Assembly: GCA_044432745.1 (NCBI GenBank)
Contig: JAWXUH010000002.1
Span: forward strand, 124,001 to 188,000
Origin: CAKOSP01 sp044432745
GTDB taxonomy: Bacteria; Bacillota_I; Bacilli_A; RF39; UBA660
Direction of reading: 5' to 3'
Length of the DNA stretch: 64,000 bases
A model generated the notes under the pieces. The model was not told where the DNA came from and searched no databases. It saw only the letters and a list, made by a program, of their open reading frames with translations. The position numbers and the translations under genes were made by a program. Positions 16,871 through 24,411 of the stretch are shown piece after piece. Within the stretch, counting starts at the first letter, position 1. Each line of letters opens with the position of its first letter.

Positions 16871-17209
16871 ATGAAAGAGCAAAATAAAATAACTATTGAT
16901 CAAGAAGAATTTGATAAATTAATATGTGAAGCAAAAAACAAAGAAAATACAAGTGAAATTATGTTTAATTTAGCCTTGGAATATTCAAATACTGAAATAA
17001 ATTTCAGATTAATAGAAGATTTCTTTATAGACAAAAAAGATATTGATTACTTAATAGAACTTTATAGTTTAGCGAGTGATGATCAACTAGAAGAAGAAAG
17101 AACACTACAAAAATTATTAGATACAAATGATGACATGCTAATTGAATCATTGACAAAATTAAATTGGTTGTTCACTAATAAATTTATTGAAAAGTTGTTA
17201 AATAAATAA
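16871..17209 (+). CDS. small acidic helical protein, possible immunity or accessory protein
   Basis: 112 residues, rich in Glu/Asp and predicted all-helical, with no membrane segment. It starts on the base after the exporter stop, so it is translationally coupled to it. Not recognised. Its position behind a peptidase-exporter pair fits a bacteriocin immunity or accessory protein, but nothing in the sequence proves this. It is convergent with the minus-strand replication gene, the two stops lying 1 bp apart. Confidence 0.6.
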   Translation: MKEQNKITIDQEEFDKLICEAKNKENTSEIMFNLALEYSNTEINFRLIEDFFIDKKDIDYLIELYSLASDDQLEEERTLQKLLDTNDDMLIESLTKLNWLFTNKFIEKLLNK

Positions 17210-17854
17210 CTAATATTCAAACCAATCAGGAACTTCTTCATTCCTGATTTTTTTAATATTTGAATATAATGATTCTTTTAAATACACATAGTTATTTGAT
17301 ATTGTTTTATTTTTAACTTGATTTATAAAGTAACTAGTTAATATTGCTAGTTCTCTATGTGTACAATAAATTGACAATTCAAAATATAGTTCTTCATATC
17401 TATATAAATCTAATTCCGTTTCCTCAATATAAGTTGCTTCTATTAATTTTTTTACATTGATGTTTAGTTTATCTAATTTATCTTTGTTATTAGTACTTTC
17501 TTTATTAGTTATTTGTTGTAGGTCTTTATCGGTATGCACTTCATCCGTATGCCCATTATGGTTATATGGATATTCATAAATATTATAATCATAATAAAAT
17601 GTACCATTTTCTCTTTGTCTTTTTGTTCTTTCTATATAATGATTTTCTTCTAGTTCTTTGATAACTGATCTAATAGCTTTAATTTGTTCTTTACTAACTG
17701 CCACTAATCCATTAATTGAATAATCCCAATCGTCTGGTAAGCTTAACATATAAGATAACATTCCTTTAGCTTTATATGATAAATTTTTATCTCGTAAATG
17801 ATGATTACTCATCACTGTATAATTCTTATTTTTTACAACTCTAAATACTGACAT
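17210..17854 (-). CDS. replication-initiator-like helix-turn-helix protein
   Basis: 214 residues. The N-terminus (M-S-V-F-R-V-V-K-N-K-N-Y-T-V-M-S-N, then L-R-D-K-N-L-S-Y-K-A-K-G-M-L-S-Y, L-P-D-D-W-D-Y, I-x-x-L-x-x-x-S-K-E-x-I, I-K-E-L-E-E-N-H-Y) is the winged-helix module common in phage and integrative-element replication/RepA-like proteins. The C-terminus is variable and DnaD-like in position. It probably starts replication of the excised circle or regulates it. Transcribed towards the cargo genes. Confidence 0.75.
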   Translation of the reverse strand: MSVFRVVKNKNYTVMSNHHLRDKNLSYKAKGMLSYMLSLPDDWDYSINGLVAVSKEQIKAIRSVIKELEENHYIERTKRQRENGTFYYDYNIYEYPYNHNGHTDEVHTDKDLQQITNKESTNNKDKLDKLNINVKKLIEATYIEETELDLYRYEELYFELSIYCTHRELAILTSYFINQVKNKTISNNYVYLKESLYSNIKKIRNEEVPDWFEY

Positions 17855-17870
17855 TTTTAAGTGTTTCCTT

Positions 17871-17891
17871 TCCCTTAAAAATCCCTTAAAA
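17871..17891. repeat. tandem TCCCTTAAAA arm-type repeat, right side
   Basis: Identical to 11751-11771 and in the same orientation, ~100 bp from the att core. Confidence 0.7.
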
Positions 17892-17914
17892 AATTAAAAA
17901 TTATTGAATTTTGC

Positions 17915-17951
17915 CAGTATTCATCAGTAACAAGCAGTATCTAAAGTACTG
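17915..17951. repeat. helically phased CAGTA repeats
   Basis: CAGTA at 17915, 17925 and 17935 (one helical turn apart) and the inverted TACTG at 17947-17951. Likely cooperative binding sites for the excisionase-like protein or the replication initiator (inference). Confidence 0.55.
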
Positions 17952-17992
17952 AAACTATTGGCTTTAGAGATATATCAAAACATAAGTGTTTC

Positions 17993-18019
17993 TCCTGTCT
18001 TCTCGACCATTAAGTAATT
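17993..18019. repeat. attR core of the tRNA-Pro element
   Basis: 27-bp direct repeat of 11679-11705. The rest of a tRNA-Pro is absent here, so this is an integration scar and not a second tRNA gene. Confidence 0.93.
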
Positions 18020-18021
18020 TA

Positions 18022-18045
18022 AACCTTATTTTATAAGGTTTTTTT
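18022..18045 (+). terminator. original tRNA-Pro terminator, displaced by the element
   Basis: AACCTTA, 5-nt loop, TAAGGTT, T-run. Related in sequence and spacing from the att core to the hairpin at 11710-11730. Confidence 0.65.
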
Positions 18046-18121
18046 AATGCCTATTTATTTGATTTAACTCTTAATAATAATAATTTTTAAATAATATTTT
18101 TTCTTTTTTTTCTTATTTACT

Positions 18122-18149
18122 TTGAATTTTTCATTTTTATTGTTATACT
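18122..18149 (+). promoter_or_regulatory. sigma-A promoter
   Basis: TTGAAT (18122-18127), 16-bp spacer, TATACT (18144-18149), before the DUF1003 gene. Confidence 0.5.
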
Positions 18150-18166
18150 GATAAAGGTGATAAGAT

Positions 18167-18721
18167 ATGGAAAATACAAATAATACAAATGATGATACAA
18201 AAGATAATAATAGTGCAGTGTATGAAGCAACTAAAAAGGAGATAGCTAAAATACTTATTAATAAGAATATTAACTCTTTATCTCAAGATGAATTAATAGA
18301 CATGCTTTTAGATGAAAGTGTTGCAGTAGATGTTGATAAAGAGTGTGATGCTAATCGTAGTTTTGCAGAGGAACTTGCAGACAAAGCAACGTCTTATATA
18401 GGTAGCTGGAGTTTTATATTAACTTTTGCATGTTTCTTAGTATTCTGGATTTTACTTAATATTTTTGTTATATCAAGTGATCCTTATCCATTTATACTTT
18501 TAAACTTAATCCTTTCTTGTTTAGCAGCTTTCCAAGCTCCTATTATTATGATGAGTCAAAATAGGGATAATGCAAGAGAGAGAAAAAGAAATCAAAATGA
18601 TTATAGAATAGATTTAAAAAGTGAACTTATTTTAGAAGTTTTATATGATCATATTGAAGAAATTATAGATAATCAAGATAAAATTCTAGAATATATAGAA
18701 GAACAAAAAAGACAAAAATAA
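18167..18721 (+). CDS. DUF1003 family membrane protein
   Basis: 184 residues. Conserved DUF1003 features: two membrane segments (~84-104 and ~108-128) with W-I-L-L-N-x-F and P-F-I-L-L-N-L-I-L-S-C-L-A-A-F-Q-A-P, followed by M-M-S-Q-N-R-D-N-A-R-E-R. An acidic, Asn-rich N-terminus precedes them. The function of the family is unknown. Followed after 27 bp by an HD-domain gene, probably in the same operon. Confidence 0.85.
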   Translation: MENTNNTNDDTKDNNSAVYEATKKEIAKILINKNINSLSQDELIDMLLDESVAVDVDKECDANRSFAEELADKATSYIGSWSFILTFACFLVFWILLNIFVISSDPYPFILLNLILSCLAAFQAPIIMMSQNRDNARERKRNQNDYRIDLKSELILEVLYDHIEEIIDNQDKILEYIEEQKRQK

Positions 18722-18748
18722 ATAAAATATGAGTGGTGGTGTAGTAGT

Positions 18749-19228
18749 GTGAAAAAAGAATTAGAATTTAATGAAATAATATTTGATATTTTAAAAAACG
18801 ATAAATTTATAAGTTTAAAGTATGAAAAACATCATGGTATTTCTAGATTAGAACATTCGCTTAATGTTGCAAAAATGGCTTATTATTTTAGTAAAATAAT
18901 AGGATTAAAAAAATATAAAGAAATAACAAGAGCAGCACTTCTTCACGATTTTTATAATGATTCTGAATTAGAAGGAGAAATAAGTTTAATTAATCATCCT
19001 AAAGTAGCAGCAGATAATGCAAAAAAAGTATTTAATGTTTCTTCTTTTGAATACAATATGATTAAATCTCATATGTTTCCTTTAACTTTTTGTTTACCAA
19101 ACAATTATGGTTCATTAATTCTTACTCTTACCGATAAAATAGTAGCTACATATGAAATGCTTATGTACAAACTTCCTTTATATACAGGAACTTACTATTT
19201 ACTTTTAACTAAAATTTTATTAAAATAA
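18749..19228 (+). CDS. HD-domain phosphohydrolase
   Basis: 159 residues with the metal-binding residues of the HD superfamily: H in R-L-E-H-S-L-N-V-A, H-D in A-L-L-H-D-F, a later H in N-H-P-K-V-A-A-D-N-A, and D in T-L-T-D-K-I-V-A-T. These proteins hydrolyse phosphate esters, often nucleotides; the substrate is not determinable. Start is GTG 18749, ~9 nt after a GGTGG-rich stretch. A tRNA gene follows 7 bp after the stop. Confidence 0.75.
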   Translation: MKKELEFNEIIFDILKNDKFISLKYEKHHGISRLEHSLNVAKMAYYFSKIIGLKKYKEITRAALLHDFYNDSELEGEISLINHPKVAADNAKKVFNVSSFEYNMIKSHMFPLTFCLPNNYGSLILTLTDKIVATYEMLMYKLPLYTGTYYLLLTKILLK

Positions 19229-19235
19229 GTTATGT

Positions 19236-19312
19236 GTCCTCATAGCTCAGCAGGATAGAGCACAACCCTCCTAAGGTTGGGGTCGGGAGTTCGACTCTCT
19301 CTGGGGACGCCA
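19236..19312 (+). tRNA. tRNA-Arg(CCT)
   Basis: 77 nt with encoded CCA. Acceptor GTCCTCA pairs with TGGGGAC. CAACC/GGTTG stem with loop CTCCTAA gives anticodon CCT. Lies 7 bp after the HD gene, so it is possibly read from the same transcript. Confidence 0.94.
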
Positions 19313-19324
19313 TTTATATAATAG

Positions 19325-19356
19325 AAAAAAGATCGTTTAATACGATCTTTTCTTTT
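19325..19356. terminator. bidirectional terminator
   Basis: AAAAAAGATCGT, TTAAT loop, ACGATCTTTT. A-run and T-run on either side serve the tRNA (plus) and the YjcZ-like gene (minus). Confidence 0.8.
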
Positions 19357-19363
19357 TAATTTT

Positions 19364-19555
19364 TTATATTATATTATTGCAAGTATTGCATCCATGGTTC
19401 TGGTTTCCACCGAAGTTTAGACCAGCACCAATTATAATAACTAGTAGTATAAATAAAACTATCCATATAGCAGCACCACCACCACAACCTTGTGTGCATC
19501 CAGCATAAGAATATCCCGATGGTTGGTAGTATCCGTTATTTCCATAGTAATACAT
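19364..19555 (-). CDS. YjcZ-like small sporulation-associated protein
   Basis: 63 residues. The N-terminus is Tyr/Gly/Cys-rich, followed by one membrane segment (A-A-I-W-I-V-L-F-I-L-L-V-I-I-I-G). This is the layout of the YjcZ family of tiny Bacillus sporulation proteins. AGGAGGGA ribosome-binding site. Upstream on the minus strand, CATAAAATA fits the -10 pattern (CATA-N3-TA) of late mother-cell sigma factors; a matching -35 is weak. The C-terminal tail has C-N-T-C. Confidence 0.6.
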   Translation of the reverse strand: MYYYGNNGYYQPSGYSYAGCTQGCGGGAAIWIVLFILLVIIIGAGLNFGGNQNHGCNTCNNII

Positions 19556-19702
19556 ATTTATCCCTCCTTTGTCTTTCTAATATATTTTATGATATATTTA
19601 TTTTTTTGACATAATTTTTGTATAAATGCATATATTCGTTACTATTTCTTTTTAAATTTTCTTTATATTATGTTAAAATAAATTTAGTGTGGGAGTAGAT
19701 AT

Positions 19703-20863
19703 ATGAAGAACAATTTAAAAAATATGGATAAACCTTTATTTATATTAGTTACAATTTTATCAATATTTGGTGCTGTTATGATTTATACTGCTTCCAGTGT
19801 TTCTACAATATTGCGGTACGATACAGAAACATGGCATTTCTTTAGTAATCAACTTATATTTATAGCTTTTATGTATTTTATAGCTTTTCCATTAGTACTC
19901 AATTATCCAACAAAGAAATACGCTAAATTCCAAGTCTTAATTTTGGTTGTATGTGCTTTTTCGTTATTATCGTTATTGCTTTTTGGTGAATCCACCAATT
20001 CAGCTGTAAGTTGGTTTAGTATTGCAGATAAATTTAGTATTCAACCAAGTGAGTTTGCTAAATCATTTATTATAGTGTTATCTTCGATATACTATAATAT
20101 GATAAATAAAGGACGGCAAACAGCTACACAGAACTTCTCAGTATTAGGACTTGGTCTTGGTGCAGCATTCTTAGTATCTGCTCAACCAGATTTAGGTTCA
20201 GCAGTAATACTTGCTGGTATAAGTGTAATGATGTTTTTAGCAACACCATTTGTTTATAAAAATGGTAAAAAATTTGTAATGGCTTTATTTGTACTTGGTA
20301 TTATGGCAGTAGGAACTTTCTATACATTAAAAGAAAACTTTCTTACTCCAATGCAGCTTTCAAGATTTGAATTTGCTCAACCTTGTCAAAGGATAAGTGA
20401 AGATACAGGTTACCAAGTATGTAATGGTTTTATAGCTATAAATAATGGTGGTATGTTTGGAGTAGGATTTGGAAATAGTACTCAAAAATATTTATACCTT
20501 CCAGAGAGTCATACAGATTTTATTTTTCCAATTATCATAGAAGAAGTTGGATATATATCTGGTATAATTATTCTAATAATTTATATATTAATTTTAAGTA
20601 GATTAATAAAAATAGCAAGAGAAGCACATAATATTCGATGCAGTATGCTTGCTTATGGTACGTTTTGTTTCATTTCATTACACATTTTTGTCAATTTATA
20701 TGGTATACTAGCTTTAATGCCGTTAACAGGTGTTCCTTTACCATTCTTATCGTATGGTGGTTCTTCAATTGCTAACTGTTTACTGATGGTCTTTATATCA
20801 CTTAGAGTATCAGTGGAAAATAGAGAAGAAGAAATAAAAAAGGTTATGTCTAAGTACAAATAA
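19703..20863 (+). CDS. ftsW: SEDS peptidoglycan glycosyltransferase FtsW/SpoVE
   Basis: 386 residues, about ten membrane segments. SEDS signatures are clear: A-S-S-V-S near the N-terminus, Q-P-S-E-F-A-K near ~115, S-A-Q-P-D-L-G-S near ~160, and G-V-P-L-P-F-L-S-Y-G-G-S-S near ~345. It polymerises septal or spore peptidoglycan with a class B PBP partner; two candidate partners are at 49761 and 57259. It lies 13 bp before the guanylate kinase gene and outside the mraZ-rsmH cluster. FtsW or the sporulation paralogue SpoVE cannot be told apart here. Confidence 0.88.
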   Translation: MKNNLKNMDKPLFILVTILSIFGAVMIYTASSVSTILRYDTETWHFFSNQLIFIAFMYFIAFPLVLNYPTKKYAKFQVLILVVCAFSLLSLLLFGESTNSAVSWFSIADKFSIQPSEFAKSFIIVLSSIYYNMINKGRQTATQNFSVLGLGLGAAFLVSAQPDLGSAVILAGISVMMFLATPFVYKNGKKFVMALFVLGIMAVGTFYTLKENFLTPMQLSRFEFAQPCQRISEDTGYQVCNGFIAINNGGMFGVGFGNSTQKYLYLPESHTDFIFPIIIEEVGYISGIIILIIYILILSRLIKIAREAHNIRCSMLAYGTFCFISLHIFVNLYGILALMPLTGVPLPFLSYGGSSIANCLLMVFISLRVSVENREEEIKKVMSKYK

Positions 20864-20876
20864 GGAGATTGATTTT

Positions 20877-21533
20877 ATGATAAAAAACAAAGTTACTGGA
20901 GATTTAATTATTTTATCAGGACCTTCTGGTTCTGGAAAAGATTCTGTTGTAGGTAAAATACTTAATAAAGATTTAACTCTAGCTGTATCAGCTACAACTC
21001 GTTCTAAAAGAGAAGGGGAAGTAGATGGTGTTGATTATTTCTTTTTAACTAAAGAGGAATTTGAAAGTAAAATAGAAGCAGATGACTTTTTAGAATATGC
21101 TATCGTACATAATAAAGATTATTATGGTACACTTAAAAGTGAAGTTATTAAAAAACTTGAAAAGAAAGAAGATGTTGTTTTAGTAATAGATATTAAAGGT
21201 GCACTTTTAATTAAGGAAAAATTTCCTAGTGCTATTTTTATATTCTTACTTCCTCCGTCAGTTCAAATTCTTAAAGAAAGATTAATACTTCGTAATACAG
21301 AAGATAAAGATTCAATGCTAAGAAGATTTACTTCTTTATATAAAGAAATAAACTCTATTAGTAAATACAACTACGTTGTTATAAATGATGATCTAGATGA
21401 AGCAGCTTCAAAAATTAAATCAATTTTAGTTTCAGAAAAATGCCGTGTAGATAGAATTGATGATTTAGTAATAGATACTAAAGAAGAAGAAATTCATGAA
21501 GAAATAATAACTTATTTCGATAAAACTAATTAA
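20877..21533 (+). CDS. gmk: guanylate kinase
   Basis: 218 residues. The P-loop reads G-P-S-G-S-G-K-D-S (residues ~14-22; other members often have G-K-G-T or G-K-S-T). The GMP-binding loop T-T-R-S-K-R-E-G-E-V-D-G-V-D-Y is intact, as is R-L-I-L-R-N in the lid region. It converts GMP to GDP with ATP. It carries a C-terminal extension of ~25 acidic residues. Short spacing to ftsW suggests a shared transcript. AAGGAG ribosome-binding site. Confidence 0.92.
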   Translation: MIKNKVTGDLIILSGPSGSGKDSVVGKILNKDLTLAVSATTRSKREGEVDGVDYFFLTKEEFESKIEADDFLEYAIVHNKDYYGTLKSEVIKKLEKKEDVVLVIDIKGALLIKEKFPSAIFIFLLPPSVQILKERLILRNTEDKDSMLRRFTSLYKEINSISKYNYVVINDDLDEAASKIKSILVSEKCRVDRIDDLVIDTKEEEIHEEIITYFDKTN

Positions 21534-21548
21534 AAAAAAGGAAATAGA

Positions 21549-21587
21549 CCTTTTCTAACTAATATATTAGTGAGAGGAGGTTTTTTT
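21549..21587 (+). terminator. terminator-like hairpin that contains the comEA ribosome-binding site
   Basis: Two 16-nt arms (21549-21564 and 21565-21580) pair with one A-G mismatch and end at T7 (21581-21587), directly before the comEA ATG. The right arm contains GAGAGGAGG, the comEA Shine-Dalgarno. The structure should both end gmk transcripts and mask the site. Confidence 0.7.
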
Positions 21588-22331
21588 ATGGAAGAAATAA
21601 AAGAATTTATTTTTAAAAATAAAATAAGTATTGCAATTATTAGTGTATTACTTATTTTACTTATAATAGTTTCTGTTATTTTATTTAATAATTATAATAA
21701 TTTTTCACAGGATTGTATTTCTTCTGAAATATTAGAACAAGAATTATCTTTAGTAGAAAACAATTTGCCTATAGAAGATGAAGAAGACTTAACAGAGTAT
21801 ATTTATATAGATGTTAAAGGTTCAATTAAAAATCCAGGAGTATATGAAATAGAAAAAGGATCAATTGTTAATGACGCTATTACGTTAGCAGGTGGCACTA
21901 CAAGTGGAGCTATAGTAGATAATATAAATTTAAGTAAACTGCTTACTAATGAAATGGTTATATATGTATTTAATAAAAGTGAATACACTTCTAACAATAC
22001 TTGCATTGTAGAATCACTTACTGATTCAGGTGCTTTAAACTCTAGTGTTAAAACAGAAGATGTTTATGTTAAAAATGAATTAGTTACAGAAGATTCTAAT
22101 GATGAAGAAGATAAGACAGAAGAAAAAGAAGACGAAGATATAACGGTAAATATAAATACAGCAACTAAGGAACAACTTATGACATTACCTGGAATTGGTG
22201 AAACAAAAGCTATATCTATAATTGCTCATAGAGATGAAAATGGTGACTTTGACTCAATTGAAGATATTGTTAATGTTAGTGGCATAGGAGATTCTACATT
22301 AGATGCGATTAAAGAATTTATTACAATCTAA
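21588..22331 (+). CDS. comEA: ComEA-like DNA receptor / helix-hairpin-helix protein
   Basis: 247 residues from ATG 21588, 7 nt after AGGAGG. One N-terminal membrane anchor (~13-33). An SLBB domain follows (Y-I-D-V-K-G-S-I-K-N-P-G-V-Y ... G-G-T-T), then an acidic linker, and a C-terminal pair of helix-hairpin-helix motifs (N-I-N-T-A-T-K-E-Q-L-M-T-L-P-G-I-G). ComEA binds incoming double-stranded DNA at the surface during transformation. The gene overlaps comEC by 29 bp. The ribosome-binding site is inside a hairpin. Confidence 0.9.
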   Translation: MEEIKEFIFKNKISIAIISVLLILLIIVSVILFNNYNNFSQDCISSEILEQELSLVENNLPIEDEEDLTEYIYIDVKGSIKNPGVYEIEKGSIVNDAITLAGGTTSGAIVDNINLSKLLTNEMVIYVFNKSEYTSNNTCIVESLTDSGALNSSVKTEDVYVKNELVTEDSNDEEDKTEEKEDEDITVNINTATKEQLMTLPGIGETKAISIIAHRDENGDFDSIEDIVNVSGIGDSTLDAIKEFITI

Positions 22332-24309
22332 CATATTTTATGTTGTTTTATTTTTTCTAATATTCTTTTATGTTTATTATTTTATAAATTATAAAGAAAA
22401 TTATTCTTTATATTCAATTGAAGATACTCTTATTTCAGGAACTGTAATTGATTATAAAGTAGATAGTTCTAAAGTAACTTTAACTGTTATGGGATTAGAA
22501 AAAATTATAGTTAATTATTATTTAAAGCCAGAGGAAATATTTGATACTACTAATCTATATGGAGCAAATGTATCTGTAACATGTTCTTTGCGTGAGGCAA
22601 CTAATAATACAATTCCTAATACATTTAATTATAAGGAATATTTATATCAAAATAGTGTTTTTTATTTATGTAGTGCTAGTAATATAGAAATTGATTCTTA
22701 TAACTTTGATTTAAAAAATGTTTTTGTAAATAGAATATCTAAACTTGAAACAAGTGACTATGTTATTATGTTTACGTTAGGAAATAAAAGTAATCTATCT
22801 AGTGATATATATTCTATTTATCAATCAAATGGTATAGCTCATCTTCTTGCTATATCTGGATTACACATAAGTTTATTTATTATGGTTTTAGAAAAAATAT
22901 TTGCATCGTTTAATAAAAACATTAGATCATGTTTAATTTTTATATTTTTATTTATATACGCTTTTTTAACTTTGTTTGCCGTATCTGTGTTAAGGTGCAT
23001 AATATTTGAATTAGTTAAATTTATTACTGCTAAATTTAATTTAACTTTGTCTAAGGTTAAAATTTTATTTGTTACAGCATCAATATTACTTTTATATAAT
23101 CCTTATTATATATTTAACATAGGTTTTCAATATTCTTTTATAATTACTTTTTTCTTATTATCTTTAAAATCAAAAGATTTATCAAAATTTAAAAGTGCAC
23201 TTTTACTTGCAACGTTATCTTTTTTTGCAAGTTTACCTATAACTGTTAATATGAATTATGAAATAAATTTATCTTCTATAATGTTTAATTTATTTTTTGT
23301 TCCATTTATTTCTATTATTGTATTTCCATTATCGCTTTTAACATTTATTTTTTCTTTTTTAGATAAAATATTATTATTCTTTATTTATATAATGGAATAT
23401 AGTTCAATTTTTTGTAGTAATTATTTAAGTATTATTATAAATATTCCTAGAATGAATTATATTGTAATTTTAATTTATTATGCGTTACTATATTTATCTG
23501 TAACAAAGTCTTACAAATATTCTATATATTTATTTTGTTGTATATTTTATTCAAAAGTATTATTTTATTTAGATAATAGTTATTATGTATATTATTTAGA
23601 TATAGGGCAGGGCGATTCTACATTACTTGTATCTCCGAGGCAAAAGGAAGTTATTATGATTGATACTGGAGGTAATTATTTTTATAATGTATCTGATCCT
23701 GTTATTTTATTTTTAAAAAGCATTGGTATAACTGAAATTGATTTACTTATTATCACGCATGGTGATGCAGATCATGGACTTGATACTGAAAATATTTATA
23801 ATAGTATAAATATAAAAAAAATTATGCTTAATAATAATGCATATAATTTTTTAGAATTAGATATTATAAACTTAGGTATTGAGTTAACAGATGAAATATC
23901 TTATGAATATTTTAATACATTTAATTTAAATGACATAGGATCAATAGATGAGAATAACGCTAGTTTAATATTTTATTTAAAACTTTATAACTATTCATTT
24001 TTATTTCCTGGTGATGCAGGAACTGTTATCATAGAATCAATACTTGATAGATATGATTTATCTTGTGATTTTTATAAAGTATCGCATCATGGTTCTAAGA
24101 ATAATACGAGTGAACGTATAATAGAAAGTATTTTACCTAGTTATGCATTTATATCAGCAGGTAGAAGTAATATTTATAATCATCCCAATCAAGAAGTTTT
24201 AGATATTTTATCATCATATAATATAAAAACTTATTTGACACCAACTGATGGTACTATTTGTGTTAAAGTTTCTAAAAAAAGTTATAACATTTTTACTTTT
24301 CCTGCATAA
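22303..24309 (+). CDS. comEC: ComEC/Rec2 DNA uptake channel with metallo-beta-lactamase domain
   Basis: 668 residues. N-terminal hydrophobic and OB-like region, then the competence domain with multiple membrane segments (H-L-L-A-I-S-G-L-H-I-S motif near ~185), and a C-terminal MBL domain: L-D-I-G-Q-G-D-S, D-T-G-G, T-H-G-D-A-D-H-G (metal ligands), F-P-G-D-A-G and S-H-H-G-S-K-N. ComEC translocates single-stranded DNA; the MBL domain is thought to degrade the other strand. Start ATG 22303 overlaps comEA in another frame. Followed by a strong terminator. Confidence 0.92.
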   Translation: MRLKNLLQSNIFYVVLFFLIFFYVYYFINYKENYSLYSIEDTLISGTVIDYKVDSSKVTLTVMGLEKIIVNYYLKPEEIFDTTNLYGANVSVTCSLREATNNTIPNTFNYKEYLYQNSVFYLCSASNIEIDSYNFDLKNVFVNRISKLETSDYVIMFTLGNKSNLSSDIYSIYQSNGIAHLLAISGLHISLFIMVLEKIFASFNKNIRSCLIFIFLFIYAFLTLFAVSVLRCIIFELVKFITAKFNLTLSKVKILFVTASILLLYNPYYIFNIGFQYSFIITFFLLSLKSKDLSKFKSALLLATLSFFASLPITVNMNYEINLSSIMFNLFFVPFISIIVFPLSLLTFIFSFLDKILLFFIYIMEYSSIFCSNYLSIIINIPRMNYIVILIYYALLYLSVTKSYKYSIYLFCCIFYSKVLFYLDNSYYVYYLDIGQGDSTLLVSPRQKEVIMIDTGGNYFYNVSDPVILFLKSIGITEIDLLIITHGDADHGLDTENIYNSINIKKIMLNNNAYNFLELDIINLGIELTDEISYEYFNTFNLNDIGSIDENNASLIFYLKLYNYSFLFPGDAGTVIIESILDRYDLSCDFYKVSHHGSKNNTSERIIESILPSYAFISAGRSNIYNHPNQEVLDILSSYNIKTYLTPTDGTICVKVSKKSYNIFTFPA

Positions 24310-24347
24310 TATATAATATCACTTTTATAAGTGTTTATATATATACG

Positions 24348-24380
24348 AAAAGAGCAACTTTAAAATTGCTCTTTTTCTTT
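24348..24380 (+). terminator. intrinsic terminator after comEC
   Basis: AAAAGAGCAA pairs with TTGCTCTTTTT around an 8-nt loop. Confidence 0.85.
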
Positions 24381-24411
24381 TTTTGTCTTATAATAATTTT
24401 AGAGGTTTATT

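Larger units (their letters stand above)
11679..17992. mobile_element. 6,314-bp integrative element in tRNA-Pro
   Basis: The element lies between 27-bp repeats at the 3' end of tRNA-Pro. Gene order: integrase and small excisionase-like gene (both minus), XRE regulator, HExxH peptidase-like protein, ABC exporter, small acidic protein (all plus), and a replication-initiator-like protein (minus). There are no phage structural or conjugation genes, so it would depend on a helper or act as a satellite. The cargo trio suggests peptide export or defence. Boundaries are seen directly; mobility is inferred. Confidence 0.9.
17855..18166. other. right-end regulatory and att region of the tRNA-Pro element
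   Basis: No gene is seen. The stretch holds the tandem TCCCTTAAAA arm repeat (17871-17891), three CAGTA motifs with exact 10-bp period (17915, 17925, 17935) with an inverted TACTG at 17947, the attR core (17993-18019), a terminator hairpin (18022-18045) and the promoter of the next chromosomal gene (18122-18149). Confidence 0.75.

Noticed and set aside
17993..18019. Second tRNA-Pro gene.
   Set aside because: Only the last 17 nt of the tRNA are present; the sequence before it does not fold as a tRNA. It is the attR scar.
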